The position numbers and the translations under genes are program-made. Of a stretch of 64,000 bases of DNA, positions 14,946 through 23,744 are shown piece by piece; positions within the stretch are counted from its first letter, which is position 1, and each line of letters opens with the position of its first letter. The stretch spans positions 33,096 through 97,095 of the forward strand of contig JAKSLI010000003.1 of NCBI GenBank assembly GCA_024401305.1, given 5' to 3'. The notes under the pieces were generated by a model. It was not told the DNA's origin. It saw nothing but the letters and a program-made list of their open reading frames with translations, and ran no database searches. This DNA comes from Bacteroidaceae bacterium (lineage in GTDB: Bacteria; Bacteroidota; Bacteroidia; Bacteroidales; Bacteroidaceae).

Positions 14946-16280
14946 ATGACATCTGCAGAAAGAACAGCAATTGCTCGCATAATAACCGACCTCATCAAGG
15001 CGGACGACATACTAGACCTCTCCGAGATGAAACTGTTTCGCGACATTCGCGAGAAATACCGCATCGAGGAAAATCATCTGATAGCAGCGCAGAAAATAGA
15101 CTTCGGCGCTGCTGTTGGCACGCTTAGGGAATGGACAAGAGCCGAACTCATCGACTTCTTCAACGACATGAAGTCCATAACCATCGCCGACGGCAACTGT
15201 TGTCCGGAAGAGGCATTCCTCATCCTTGCTCTTCGCTATTGTCTTGGCGAAGAATACGGCGCTTATTGCCAACTCATCTCCACTGACATCACAAACATCA
15301 GCATCGACAAGGGCAATATCGTTTACATTGAATCGGATTACGACGAAGAGGCAAACGCCATCATCAGGGACAACTACCGCAGTATAACAAACGATTTCCA
15401 CCTCGCGGGACTTGACTTCGTTTACATCCCAAACATCTCGAAGGACTTCTCTGAGATGAGTGCCGACTATCTTCAGGACATCGTGGCTTTCCTCGCCCCT
15501 ACCCTCTCTGACGATAAGCGACAAAGCGTGTTCAACACACTGCGATCAATGACCACAAGGAATTTCTGCGACGACTTCCTCGTAAAGCGAATGCAGCTCA
15601 ACGAAGTGTTCGACGCAGAGCCGTCACTGTTGCTTCAAGTAAGTCGCACAGACAGCAAAATCGTCTATCTGCAGATTTCCTTGGGCAATGACATCAAGAA
15701 AGAGATTGAGACATTCGTGGACAGTTTCAGGGAACTCACCGCACAAACGCCACGCCCAATAAAATACAACCGACCAGCAAGCCGTTTCCCTTATCACGGA
15801 TTCCACAAGTCGATGTTCGACCTGCTCGCTTTCCCAGGCAAGAAGGTGGAAAGTCGCATTGTTATCGACTTCCTGAAGCGTCGCATACTCTTCACCGATC
15901 TTGGCGAAGAGCTCTGCTTGCCGCCAATGCAACTCGCGCAGTATGTCTTCATCATTCATCAGACCATCTGCGGAAGAACCCACGAACTCCCTGCAAAACC
16001 AGCATCCGAAGCACGAATGAAGGCATTGAACAAGACATTCGGACTCATCTACGGATTGATGGATGGCGACAAGGACACCCCATACAACAAGAACCTATCG
16101 CCAAACATCTCACACATAAAGAAAGCCATCAGCAAACTCGACCAACTCGACAACCTCGATGCCTATCTCCCGGAGAAGACCGAAGACAAGACCTACCGCG
16201 TCAGAATCAAGCCGTCGAATGTTTTCGTAATGGAAAACGGCAAGCAAGTGCTGATGACAGAATGCGAAAGATTGAAGTAA
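14946..16280 (+). CDS. Unknown 444-aa protein with N-terminal TerB-like helical domain
   Basis: 444 residues with no signal peptide or membrane segment. Residues about 5-115 (ARIITDLIKADDILDLSEMK, IADGNCCPEEAFLILALRYC) are all-helical with acidic loops, like the TerB/DjlA-type tellurite-resistance domain, which in other proteins binds metal ions. The rest (about 120-444) includes a likely globular region with FFVYIP-type strands (LDFVYIPNISKDFSEMSADY) and a part around RILFTDLGEELCLPPMQLAQ. The C-terminal end, YRVRIKPSNVFVMENGKQVL, is short and strand-rich. I do not recognise residues after 120. It is the last gene of the YbjQ-SPFH-PspC module. Signalling in an envelope or metal stress response is only a guess. 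Confidence 0.8.
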   Translation: MTSAERTAIARIITDLIKADDILDLSEMKLFRDIREKYRIEENHLIAAQKIDFGAAVGTLREWTRAELIDFFNDMKSITIADGNCCPEEAFLILALRYCLGEEYGAYCQLISTDITNISIDKGNIVYIESDYDEEANAIIRDNYRSITNDFHLAGLDFVYIPNISKDFSEMSADYLQDIVAFLAPTLSDDKRQSVFNTLRSMTTRNFCDDFLVKRMQLNEVFDAEPSLLLQVSRTDSKIVYLQISLGNDIKKEIETFVDSFRELTAQTPRPIKYNRPASRFPYHGFHKSMFDLLAFPGKKVESRIVIDFLKRRILFTDLGEELCLPPMQLAQYVFIIHQTICGRTHELPAKPASEARMKALNKTFGLIYGLMDGDKDTPYNKNLSPNISHIKKAISKLDQLDNLDAYLPEKTEDKTYRVRIKPSNVFVMENGKQVLMTECERLK

Positions 16281-16374
16281 GTTGCCAGAATTTATCAGTC
16301 CCCGATGAATGATGCAAAGCTAGTATTATTTTGCCAATATGACAAGAAAGTGTTACTTTGCAGAAAATTAAAAC

Positions 16375-17991
16375 ATGAAAGAACAAGATAGCGATTTATA
16401 CGAAAAGGCTGTGGCTGGCGATGCTGAGTCACAATACGATTTAGGGTATAGCTATGCTCATGGCGAGGATGTGCCTCAGTCGTACGAGGAGGCTGTGAAA
16501 TGGTATCGCATGGCAGCTGAGCAAGGATATGCTTTTGCACAATGCAATCTGGGGCACTGCTACGAAAATGGCTATGGCGTAGAGCAATCGTTCGAAGAGG
16601 CAGCAAAATGGTATTGCTTGGCGGCTGAGCAAGGTGATAGCATAGCACAATTCAACCTTGCGCTTTGTTATGACAATGGCAACGGAGTTGACCAATCGTT
16701 AGAAGAAGCGGCAAAGTGGTATCAGAAAGCGGCAGAGCAAGGGTACAGCGGTGCACAATATAACTTAGGATGTGCCTATTATGCTGGCGAGGGTGTGCAG
16801 CAATCGTACGACGAAGCCGTGAAGTGGTTACGCAAGGCTGCTGAACAGGAAGATAGTTCCGCACAACTCAAACTCGGGGTTTGCTATTATGATGGCGATG
16901 GAGTTGCTCAGTCGTACAAAGAAGCTACGGAATGGTTCCGAAAATCAGCTGAACAGGGAAATGTTAGTGCTAACTACAACCTCGGGATCTGCTATGACAA
17001 TGGCTATGGCGTGGAACAATCGTACGAGGAGGCAGCCAAGTTTTTTCGTGTAGCAGCAGAACAAGGGCATAGAGATGCACAATATAATATGGGCTGGTAC
17101 TTTTATTCTGGTAAAGGCGTGACACAATCGTACGAAGAAGCTGTAAAATGGTATATGAAAGCTGCAGAACAAGGAGATGCTGATTCTCAATTCGAACTTG
17201 CGAACTGCTACGACTCAGGCGAAGGTGTGACACAATCGTTTGAGGAGGCAGCGAAATGGTATCGCAAGGCAGCTGAACAAGGTCACGCAAGATCGCAATA
17301 CAACCTTGCTGTTGGCTATGCTAATGGCGAGGGTGTACCTCAGTCATACGATGAAGCCGTGAAATGGTATCGAAAAGCTGCTGAACAAGGCCACGCTTTT
17401 GCGCAATGCAATTTGGGACATTGCTACGACAATGGCTATGGCGTAGAACAATCGTATGAAGAGGCTGCGAAGTGGTATCACAAGGCAGCAGAACAAGGCG
17501 ACTACATAGCACAATGCAATCTCGGAAATTTATATTACCATGGCACTGGCGTTGCTCTCTCTTTCGAGGAAGCCGTGAAATGGTATCGCATGTCAGCAGA
17601 ACAAGACCACATAAGCGCAATGTACAACCTCGGAAATTGCTATAGGGACGGAGAAGGAGTCGAGCAATCAGACAAGGAGGCTGCAAGATGGTATAGAAAA
17701 GCGGCTGAGCAAGGAGATGACGATTCACAAAACAGCCTTGGATGTTGCTATGAGAAAGGCCTTGGAGTAAGAAAGTCCTATTCAGAAGCGGCTAAATGGT
17801 ACAGAAAGGCTGCTGAACAGGGACATGCGATTGCTCAATGTAATCTTGGTCTTTGCTACTATGAGGGTAAGGGTGTAGCCAAGTCATATTCGGAAGCCAT
17901 GAAATGGTTCTTGCTATCTGCAGAGCAAGGTGACACGGATGCCCAGGAAATGCTACGAGAAATAGCGACACCAAACAATAAACCAAGCTAA
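16375..17991 (+). CDS. Sel1-like repeat protein with 14 units
   Basis: 538 residues built almost entirely of 14 Sel1-like (SLR) 36-residue repeats, plus a partial last unit. The unit pattern is AQYNLGxCYxxGxGVxQSxEEAxKWYRKAAEQG. The N-terminus (MKEQDSDLYEKAVAGDAESQ) has no signal peptide, so it is cytoplasmic. SLR superhelices bind proteins and are often scaffolds. Units 1-2 match units 9-10 much better than other units, showing that a block of eight repeats was duplicated. Near-identical 108-bp units could also recombine and change length. The upstream gap is 94 bases with a weak promoter-like TTTG...TTACTTTG. The function is unknown. Confidence 0.93.
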   Translation: MKEQDSDLYEKAVAGDAESQYDLGYSYAHGEDVPQSYEEAVKWYRMAAEQGYAFAQCNLGHCYENGYGVEQSFEEAAKWYCLAAEQGDSIAQFNLALCYDNGNGVDQSLEEAAKWYQKAAEQGYSGAQYNLGCAYYAGEGVQQSYDEAVKWLRKAAEQEDSSAQLKLGVCYYDGDGVAQSYKEATEWFRKSAEQGNVSANYNLGICYDNGYGVEQSYEEAAKFFRVAAEQGHRDAQYNMGWYFYSGKGVTQSYEEAVKWYMKAAEQGDADSQFELANCYDSGEGVTQSFEEAAKWYRKAAEQGHARSQYNLAVGYANGEGVPQSYDEAVKWYRKAAEQGHAFAQCNLGHCYDNGYGVEQSYEEAAKWYHKAAEQGDYIAQCNLGNLYYHGTGVALSFEEAVKWYRMSAEQDHISAMYNLGNCYRDGEGVEQSDKEAARWYRKAAEQGDDDSQNSLGCCYEKGLGVRKSYSEAAKWYRKAAEQGHAIAQCNLGLCYYEGKGVAKSYSEAMKWFLLSAEQGDTDAQEMLREIATPNNKPS

Positions 17992-18027
17992 CGTGAATTA
18001 TAATGCAGAGCTAACGTGAATTATAAT
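17986..18027 (+). repeat. 19-bp direct repeat at the end of the Sel1 gene
   Basis: AGCTAACGTGAATTATAAT at 17986-18004 and again at 18009-18027, 4 bases apart. The first copy contains the stop codon of the Sel1 gene; the second ends 14 bases before the ATG of the peptidase gene. Confidence 0.9.
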
Positions 18028-18041
18028 ACAAAAGACGCGAG

Positions 18042-18956
18042 ATGAAAGAAATAAAAATTACGGACTTTGAGAATGTCCAGATCGGTCAGGCGGAAGACCA
18101 GATTGGCAAGACAGGTGTGACAGTTTTCTTGCTCGGCAAGGACGGCATGCCAGCTGGTATTGATGTGAGAGGAGGCGGTCCTGCTTCGCGCGAGATTCAG
18201 CTTCTCTCCCCTCTTTCTTCCACAAACATTATACACGCCATAGTGCTTGCCGGAGGTAGTGCCTTCGGACTTGATGCTGCTGGCGGCGTAATGGAATACC
18301 TTGAGGAACAGGGTGTTGGCTTTGATGTTGGCGTGACAAAGGTACCGCTAGTGTGTCAGTCGGACATCTTCGACCTTACCGTTGGCGACTGCAAGGCGCG
18401 TCCTACGAAAGAGATGGCACGAAAGGCTTGTGAGAGTGCTGGCAACTACCAGGACGGTCAGCATGGCGCAGGAACAGGTGCTACGGTCGGCAAACTGATG
18501 GGCATGGAAGATTCGATGAAAAGTGGCATCGGCAGCTATGCGGTGCAGGTAGGTGAACTGAAGGTCGGTGCCGTTGTTGTAGTGAATGCTCTTGGCGACA
18601 TCTATGATTGGCATGAGAACCGCAAAATAGCAGGTCTTCATGACCCTAAGACAGGCGAATTCATAGACAGTTCAGAAGTGCTGTACAACCGTATAGAACG
18701 TACAGACAACAAGTTCGTTGGCAACACGACACTCGCCGTGGTTCTCACAAACGGAAAGTTCAGCAAGTCGGAACTCTGCAAGATAGCATCGATGTCACAC
18801 AATGGCTATGCTCGTGCCATCCGCCCTGTCCATACTTCAGCTGATGGCGACAGCATCTACGCCGTATCAACTGGCAGCGTAAATGCTGACACGGATACCG
18901 TAGGCGAACTCGCCGCAATGGTTGTGGCAGAGGCTATCAAGGTGGCTGTTTTATGA
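18042..18956 (+). CDS. P1 (S58/DmpA-type) family peptidase
   Basis: 304 residues, a complete member of the N-terminal nucleophile hydrolase family that includes DmpA and BapA. The precursor is expected to cut itself at N228-T229 (VGNTTLAVVLTN), leaving Thr as the nucleophile where DmpA has Ser. Other blocks are GGGPASREIQLLSP, LAGGSAFGLDAAGGVMEYL, GAGTGATVGK and GDIYDWHENRK. No signal peptide, so it is cytoplasmic. Substrates may be N-terminal residues of small peptides or amide metabolites. It sits 50 bases after the Sel1-repeat gene, with a direct repeat between, and 69 bases before a secreted-protein gene; no shared function is evident. Confidence 0.9.
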   Translation: MKEIKITDFENVQIGQAEDQIGKTGVTVFLLGKDGMPAGIDVRGGGPASREIQLLSPLSSTNIIHAIVLAGGSAFGLDAAGGVMEYLEEQGVGFDVGVTKVPLVCQSDIFDLTVGDCKARPTKEMARKACESAGNYQDGQHGAGTGATVGKLMGMEDSMKSGIGSYAVQVGELKVGAVVVVNALGDIYDWHENRKIAGLHDPKTGEFIDSSEVLYNRIERTDNKFVGNTTLAVVLTNGKFSKSELCKIASMSHNGYARAIRPVHTSADGDSIYAVSTGSVNADTDTVGELAAMVVAEAIKVAVL

Positions 18957-18999
18957 ATTAATGAGTAATGAATTTTGAGTAATGAGTAATGAGTAATGA
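18952..18999 (+). repeat. Period-7 array (ATGAGTA) between peptidase and secreted-protein genes
   Basis: The unit ATGAGTA/ATGAATT recurs about six times between the peptidase stop and the next gene. It creates several chance ATG codons ahead of the preferred start at 19026. Confidence 0.8.
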
Positions 19000-19025
19000 A
19001 TTTGAAAAACTTAAAATATAACAAC

Positions 19026-20522
19026 ATGAAACAATTTCTACTTAACTTCCGATTCCTTGCCATCGCTGCTCTAACCATGATTGCTATGAGCGCATCGGCA
19101 AAAGAGTTCACTTACAACTTCATGAACACACTGCCAAGTGAATGGACTTCCAACCCGGCTCCTCTCGCCTTTGAATCAACTAACAGAGGTTGCCAGTACA
19201 CTTCGTCGGCTACGCTTACGCTCAAGGGTGCAAAGAATGTAACAAAGGTTGTCCTCACATGCTCTTCAAACTTAGCAGGAAAGAACACCATAGCTCTCAA
19301 AGTTGGCGGCAAAGCGTATGGCGAGACTGTAACCATGGGCAAAGAGACTAATGTGGAGAAGACCTTCACTGGCTCAGCTTCGGGCGACATCACCATCGAC
19401 ATCACTCGCGTTGACAAGTCTGTCTATATATCAAAAATTGTTGTAACAGCAGATGAGATTGGCTCAAATACAGGTGGTGGCGACACTCCTGGCACAGGTA
19501 CTGGCGAAGGCGATACGGATCTCGACCCTAACTATACTTACGCAGAACCAACCATCATCACCCCAACAGGCACAATAGGCAGCAATACCGCTTATTCGTT
19601 CGTGCAGAACAATATTCGCGTGGACGTGTCAACAGGTGGCCAGAGTGAGTCGTATTTCGGTTGCAATGCAGGCAACTCAATCACCTTCACTGCTTCAAAG
19701 AACATCAAGGCTGTGGTTGTGAACGGCTATGTCAAGAAGGAGTTCGAGGCACAATCTACATCAGGTACAATCGCATACGTTGACGCTTCTGAGGATGCCG
19801 TGGAAACTAACCCTGTCTTGGCTATAACTGATGTTGACAGCAAGACTGTTACAATCACCTGCGAAAAGCAGATGCGCTGCTATTCCGTTGAATTCTACTT
19901 TGTTGAGAACCCTGAGTTAGGCGATGACGATTGGGGCGACGATGAGTTTAATTTCGACTATGAACCTAATGTAGCCACTACGCTCAACATCACTTTCACT
20001 GAAATGGAAGCTGAGGACTACAGCGAGTATTTCGGTTATGAATATACAGACCTCTATTTCTCAAGCGAGGAATACGAAATGGAAGTGGCAGCTTTCGTTC
20101 CATACAACGAAGAGACTGTTCTCGCTCCTGGCACTTACGAAATCAACGACAGCTATGAGGTCGGTACAGTCCAAGCTTCTCCGGGTGGCGACGACTACTA
20201 TGATTATCCAACATACATCGCAACTGGCTTCCAATATGACGCGGAAGAGGATGCATGGTATTACACACAGTCTTACTACGTAGTTAGTGGTACACTGACT
20301 GTCAGCAAGGTTAGCAACGGCACAAAGTTCGAGATAAATGGCAAGACTGCCAAGGGCAGCACAGTGAACGCTTCTTATATTCTCCCAGGAAACGCAGACG
20401 CTATACACAACGCTAAGCAGGAAGAAGCAAAAACTGCTGTTGGCAAGAAGATTCTCAACGGCCGCGTAGTAATAGTAAACAAGGAAAAGGTTTATGATGC
20501 TTCAGGTCGCAGAGTAGAATAG
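19026..20522 (+). CDS. Secreted protein with beta-rich repeats and C-terminal sorting-like motif
   Basis: 498 residues from the ATG at 19026 (MKQFLLNFRFLAIAALTMIA), chosen because it gives a signal peptide ending SASA-KE; an in-frame ATG at 18996 lies in the repeat array. Two beta-rich modules (about 25-145 and 165-300) share a pattern of extracellular binding or coat proteins, joined by a Gly/Thr-rich linker (GGGDTPGTGTGEGDT). An acidic Asp/Glu/Tyr region follows (DDDWGDDEFNFDYEP). The last residues, KKILNGRVVIVNKEKVYDAS then GRRVE, resemble the C-terminal tails of many exported Bacteroidales proteins, some of them type IX secretion signals. No enzyme motif was found. Possibly surface-bound. 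Confidence 0.82.
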   Translation: MKQFLLNFRFLAIAALTMIAMSASAKEFTYNFMNTLPSEWTSNPAPLAFESTNRGCQYTSSATLTLKGAKNVTKVVLTCSSNLAGKNTIALKVGGKAYGETVTMGKETNVEKTFTGSASGDITIDITRVDKSVYISKIVVTADEIGSNTGGGDTPGTGTGEGDTDLDPNYTYAEPTIITPTGTIGSNTAYSFVQNNIRVDVSTGGQSESYFGCNAGNSITFTASKNIKAVVVNGYVKKEFEAQSTSGTIAYVDASEDAVETNPVLAITDVDSKTVTITCEKQMRCYSVEFYFVENPELGDDDWGDDEFNFDYEPNVATTLNITFTEMEAEDYSEYFGYEYTDLYFSSEEYEMEVAAFVPYNEETVLAPGTYEINDSYEVGTVQASPGGDDYYDYPTYIATGFQYDAEEDAWYYTQSYYVVSGTLTVSKVSNGTKFEINGKTAKGSTVNASYILPGNADAIHNAKQEEAKTAVGKKILNGRVVIVNKEKVYDASGRRVE

Positions 20523-20552
20523 TTAGCAGTCACTTTGGAAACTACTTTATAC

Positions 20553-20628
20553 TTGTAGGGCGAAGATTTCTGAGCCGCTAAAACCAAATTATATCATCGG
20601 TTGCGGCTCGGAAATCCTCGCCCTACAA
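20553..20628. terminator. Long inverted repeat between convergent genes
   Basis: 20553-20578 and 20603-20628 are 26-base arms with two mismatches (core GTAGGGCGA...GAGCCGC), separated by 24 bases. It sits between the converging secreted-protein gene and parC and ends in AT-rich sequence, so it may terminate both. It also resembles a REP-type repeat. Confidence 0.7.
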
Positions 20629-20657
20629 TTTTTCCATGTATTCTATATCATCACTAA

Positions 20658-23498
20658 TTACTTGAAATCAGGGTTGTCGAAGAGATTGAGCTGACCTGTC
20701 ATTTCGTCGATTATCTGCTGTTCAGACTTATCTGCATCCGGGTCAAGATTCTTCTGTTCTTCTGTCTCTACAGATGTTTCGTCAACATTATCCTCGGAGG
20801 TATTATTATCGTCGTTTTCGTCCTCTGGTTCCGGGTGGCGAACGGATTCAAGTTGCTCTACATTCACAACGACAGAATTCGTGATTCGTTTGCCCTTTGC
20901 CTTGCTACTCTTTACCATGATGAACTCCTCAGCATCTATCTCAAGAGTTCCTTCATAGTTGTTCGGACCTTGGTATGTAATCTTGAACAAAGGATATGCT
21001 TCGTCGGTGAGTATCAGGAGTTTACTGTTAGGATTATCGCCAATAAGACTCTGATGACGCTTTGAAGCTTCAAGCGGGAAACGCTTCAAGTAAGCATGGT
21101 TGTCCTGGTCAGCATCATGAACAACAGCCGTCCAAATCTTGTCTTTATTATACTTCTCTATGACGAGAATATTGTCCTCAAAGTGGTTGTTGACATCAAA
21201 CGATGTGATGTAGAATTCGCCGTTCTTGAGGATAACGAGGATTGAATCCGTATCGTTGAATTCGCCAAGAAGTTCTCCGTGAGTGTCGTAGTTCAAGCGA
21301 TTAACATCCCTGTCATACCAAACCTTACGACCTCCGAGAGTAGAACGTCCGGCAGACTTGAGCGTGATGCGATTGATAGACTGCTTGGTAAGGATATTGC
21401 CCTTTGCGGTCTTGCCTTTTATAGCCACTTCAGAGAAATCCTTCTCAAAGAATATCTTCTTGATCTTTGGTGCGAAATCGAGAGTTATCTTTATAACTTC
21501 AGCCTCACCATTAGGATTTGCCGTGAAATACTTCACGTAAGAGCCTGGAGTGCCTTGTGTAAGGTCCACCTCACGATCGCGAGCAACAGACAACACGTTG
21601 AAGCGCTTGATGAAGAATGTACCTTTCTTTCCGTCGCGATAGATCATGTTGTAAACTGTACGTGAGTCGTTCTTCTTGAACACCTGCACATGAATGATGT
21701 TCTTTCCTACGAATATCTTCTCGGCTACCTTCACGACCTTCATCTTTCCATTCTTGTAGAAGATGATAATGTCATCAATATCAGAACAGTTGCACACGAA
21801 ATCGTCTTTCTTGAGACCTGTTCCGATGAAGCCTTCTGCCTCGTTGATATAGAGCTTCTGGTTGGCTTCAACAACCTTAGACGCTTCGATAGTGTCGAAG
21901 TTGCGTATTTCTGTGAGGCGAGGGTGTTGCGCTCCGTATTTTTCCTTGAGATGAGTGAACCAATCGATGGTTACGCCCACCATATTCTTGAGTTTCTTGT
22001 TGATTTCCTTAATCTCTTTCTGCAGCTTGACAATCTGCTCTTCTGCCTTGTCAGAGTTGAACCTGAGGATTCTCTGCATCTTTATTTCGAGAAGGCGAAG
22101 GATGTCGTCCTTTGTCACCTCGCGAATCATCTTAGGATACCATGGAGTAAGACGGAGGTCGATATGCTCACAAGCTTCGTCGTTGCTGCGTGCTTCCTCA
22201 AACTCCTTGTCCTTATAGATGCGCTCCTCTATGAATATCTTCTCGAGAGAACAGAAATGGAGCTGTTCCTGAAGTTCGTGCTTGCGAATTTCAAGTTCCT
22301 TCTTCAAGAGTGAGAGTGTGAAGTCAACATTCTGCTTCAGAACATCGGAAACGGTCATGAAGCGCGGGTGCTTATCCTCAATAACGCAGCAGTTAGGCGA
22401 AATGGAGAGTTCGCAATCAGTGAAGGCGTAGAGGGCATCAATGGTCTTATCAGAACTGATTCCAGGAGCAAGATGTACGAGAATCTCTACCTCGGCTGCG
22501 GTATTATCTTCTACCTTACGAGCTTTTACCTTACCTTTCTCAATAGCCTTGAGGATGGTTTCAATGAGCGAAGAAGATGTTTTTCCGAATGGAATCTCAC
22601 GAATGGCAAGTGTCTTCTGGTCAACCTTCTCTATCTTTGCACGCACCTTAACAGAGCCGCCACGAAGTCCGTCGTTATATTTCGCAACATCTATGCTACC
22701 ACCCGTTGGAAAGTCTGGGTAGAGATTGAACTCTTCGCCATTGAGATATGATACGGCAGCATCACAAAGTTCGTTGAAATTGTGCGGAAGAATCTTTGAA
22801 GAAAGACCTACGGCAATGCCTTCTGCTCCTTGTGCGAGAAGCAAAGGGAACTTTGCAGGAAGTACGATAGGCTCTTCGTTACGACCATCATAGCTGAGTT
22901 TCCAATCGGTAGTCTTATTGTTGAAGAGTACTTCGAGAGCAAACTTCGACAAGCGAGCCTCAATGTAACGAGGAGCTGCTGCGCGGTCGCCAGTAAGGAT
23001 ATTTCCCCAGTTTCCCTGACATTCTACGAGCAAATCCTTCTGTCCCAACTGCACAAGGGCATCACCGATTGAAGCGTCACCGTGAGGGTGAAACTGCATT
23101 GTATGTCCAACGATATTCGCAACCTTATTGAAACGACCGTCGTCCATGCGCTTCATAGAGTGCATGATACGGCGTTGCACAGGCTTCAAACCATCGGCAA
23201 GGTGCGGTACTGCTCGTTCGAGGATAACATAAGAGGCATAATCCAAGAACCAGCTCTGATACATTCCACTCAGATGATGTACTGCGGAAGCGTCAAAGCG
23301 GTTGCTCGTTGGTTTGTAGTCGCTATGATCATCGGAAGATGTTTCAGAAGTTTCATCTGAGGAAGTTTCAGAAGTTTCATCGGAAGAAGTTTCAGAAGTT
23401 TCATCGGAAGAGTTTTCTTCCAAAGATTGCTCTGCTGACTCCAGCTTCTCAGAATCCTCGATAATCTCGTCGTTATTGTTCTTTATCTCGTCACTCAT
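20658..23498 (-). CDS. parC: DNA topoisomerase IV subunit A (ParC/GyrA-type)
   Basis: 946 residues, large as in Bacteroidetes ParC. Residues 1-65 are an acidic Ser/Thr/Glu tail with three copies of SSDETSET. The core has the breakage-reunion domain (ERAVPHLADGLKPVQRRIMH, FHPHGDASIGDALV) with the catalytic Tyr in APRYIEARLS near residue 177. The coiled arm includes the FLRKELEIRKHELQEQL-like segment, and the C-terminal part has beta-pinwheel blades (GKMKVVKVAEKIFVGK, RSTLGGRKVWYDRD). It cuts and passes DNA to decatenate chromosomes, with ParE as partner; parE is not in this window. Gyrase A is the alternative. Promoter at 23572-23579. Confidence 0.93.
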   Translation of the reverse strand: MSDEIKNNNDEIIEDSEKLESAEQSLEENSSDETSETSSDETSETSSDETSETSSDDHSDYKPTSNRFDASAVHHLSGMYQSWFLDYASYVILERAVPHLADGLKPVQRRIMHSMKRMDDGRFNKVANIVGHTMQFHPHGDASIGDALVQLGQKDLLVECQGNWGNILTGDRAAAPRYIEARLSKFALEVLFNNKTTDWKLSYDGRNEEPIVLPAKFPLLLAQGAEGIAVGLSSKILPHNFNELCDAAVSYLNGEEFNLYPDFPTGGSIDVAKYNDGLRGGSVKVRAKIEKVDQKTLAIREIPFGKTSSSLIETILKAIEKGKVKARKVEDNTAAEVEILVHLAPGISSDKTIDALYAFTDCELSISPNCCVIEDKHPRFMTVSDVLKQNVDFTLSLLKKELEIRKHELQEQLHFCSLEKIFIEERIYKDKEFEEARSNDEACEHIDLRLTPWYPKMIREVTKDDILRLLEIKMQRILRFNSDKAEEQIVKLQKEIKEINKKLKNMVGVTIDWFTHLKEKYGAQHPRLTEIRNFDTIEASKVVEANQKLYINEAEGFIGTGLKKDDFVCNCSDIDDIIIFYKNGKMKVVKVAEKIFVGKNIIHVQVFKKNDSRTVYNMIYRDGKKGTFFIKRFNVLSVARDREVDLTQGTPGSYVKYFTANPNGEAEVIKITLDFAPKIKKIFFEKDFSEVAIKGKTAKGNILTKQSINRITLKSAGRSTLGGRKVWYDRDVNRLNYDTHGELLGEFNDTDSILVILKNGEFYITSFDVNNHFEDNILVIEKYNKDKIWTAVVHDADQDNHAYLKRFPLEASKRHQSLIGDNPNSKLLILTDEAYPLFKITYQGPNNYEGTLEIDAEEFIMVKSSKAKGKRITNSVVVNVEQLESVRHPEPEDENDDNNTSEDNVDETSVETEEQKNLDPDADKSEQQIIDEMTGQLNLFDNPDFK
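23331..23412 (-). repeat. 24-bp tandem coding repeats in the parC N-terminus
   Basis: Three copies of a 24-base unit (about GAAGTTTCAGAAGTTTCATC plus GGAA on the plus strand) encode SSDETSET in the acidic tail. The unit shares GTTTCAGAAGTTTCA with a repeat in pepD at 51007-51042. Confidence 0.9.
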
Positions 23499-23571
23499 TG
23501 TAAATTCGTTTATGTTGCAAAAAGTACGATTTTGGCTATTCGTTTATGTTACATAGAGAAATATTCGGTTG

Positions 23572-23579
23572 CAAAGTTA
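23572..23579 (-). promoter_or_regulatory. -7 promoter box (TAACTTTG) for parC
   Basis: TAACTTTG on the minus strand, about 74 bases before the ATG at 23498. The leader contains a 13-base direct repeat (ATTCGTTTATGTT at about 23503 and 23539). Confidence 0.6.
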
Positions 23580-23654
23580 CGAAAATTATTGAGAAAGTTC
23601 AAGAGCAAAGGCAGTTTTCTGCTGATAGTGCCTGCAAAATGACGCATAAACAAC

Positions 23655-23690
23655 AAAAAATCGCCTCAAAAGCATAAGCTTTCAAGGCGA
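23655..23690 (-). terminator. Terminator after the TPR gene
   Basis: TCGCCTCAAAAGC (23661-23673) pairs with GCTTTCAAGGCGA (23678-23690) with two mismatches around ATAA. A T-run follows on the minus strand (23655-23660). Confidence 0.75.
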
Positions 23691-23744
23691 AATAATTTAT
23701 GATTTGATTAAATAAGTAATTTCAACTTGTTCTAACCTACCCGA

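Noticed and set aside
16375-17991. Regular 108-base repeat that could be mistaken for a CRISPR or satellite array
   Set aside because: It is one continuous reading frame of Sel1 repeats; the units have no constant spacer pattern and are not palindromic.
18996-19025. Alternative start MNLKNLKYNN for the secreted protein
   Set aside because: It lies in the period-7 repeat array and would put ten extra residues before a good signal peptide.
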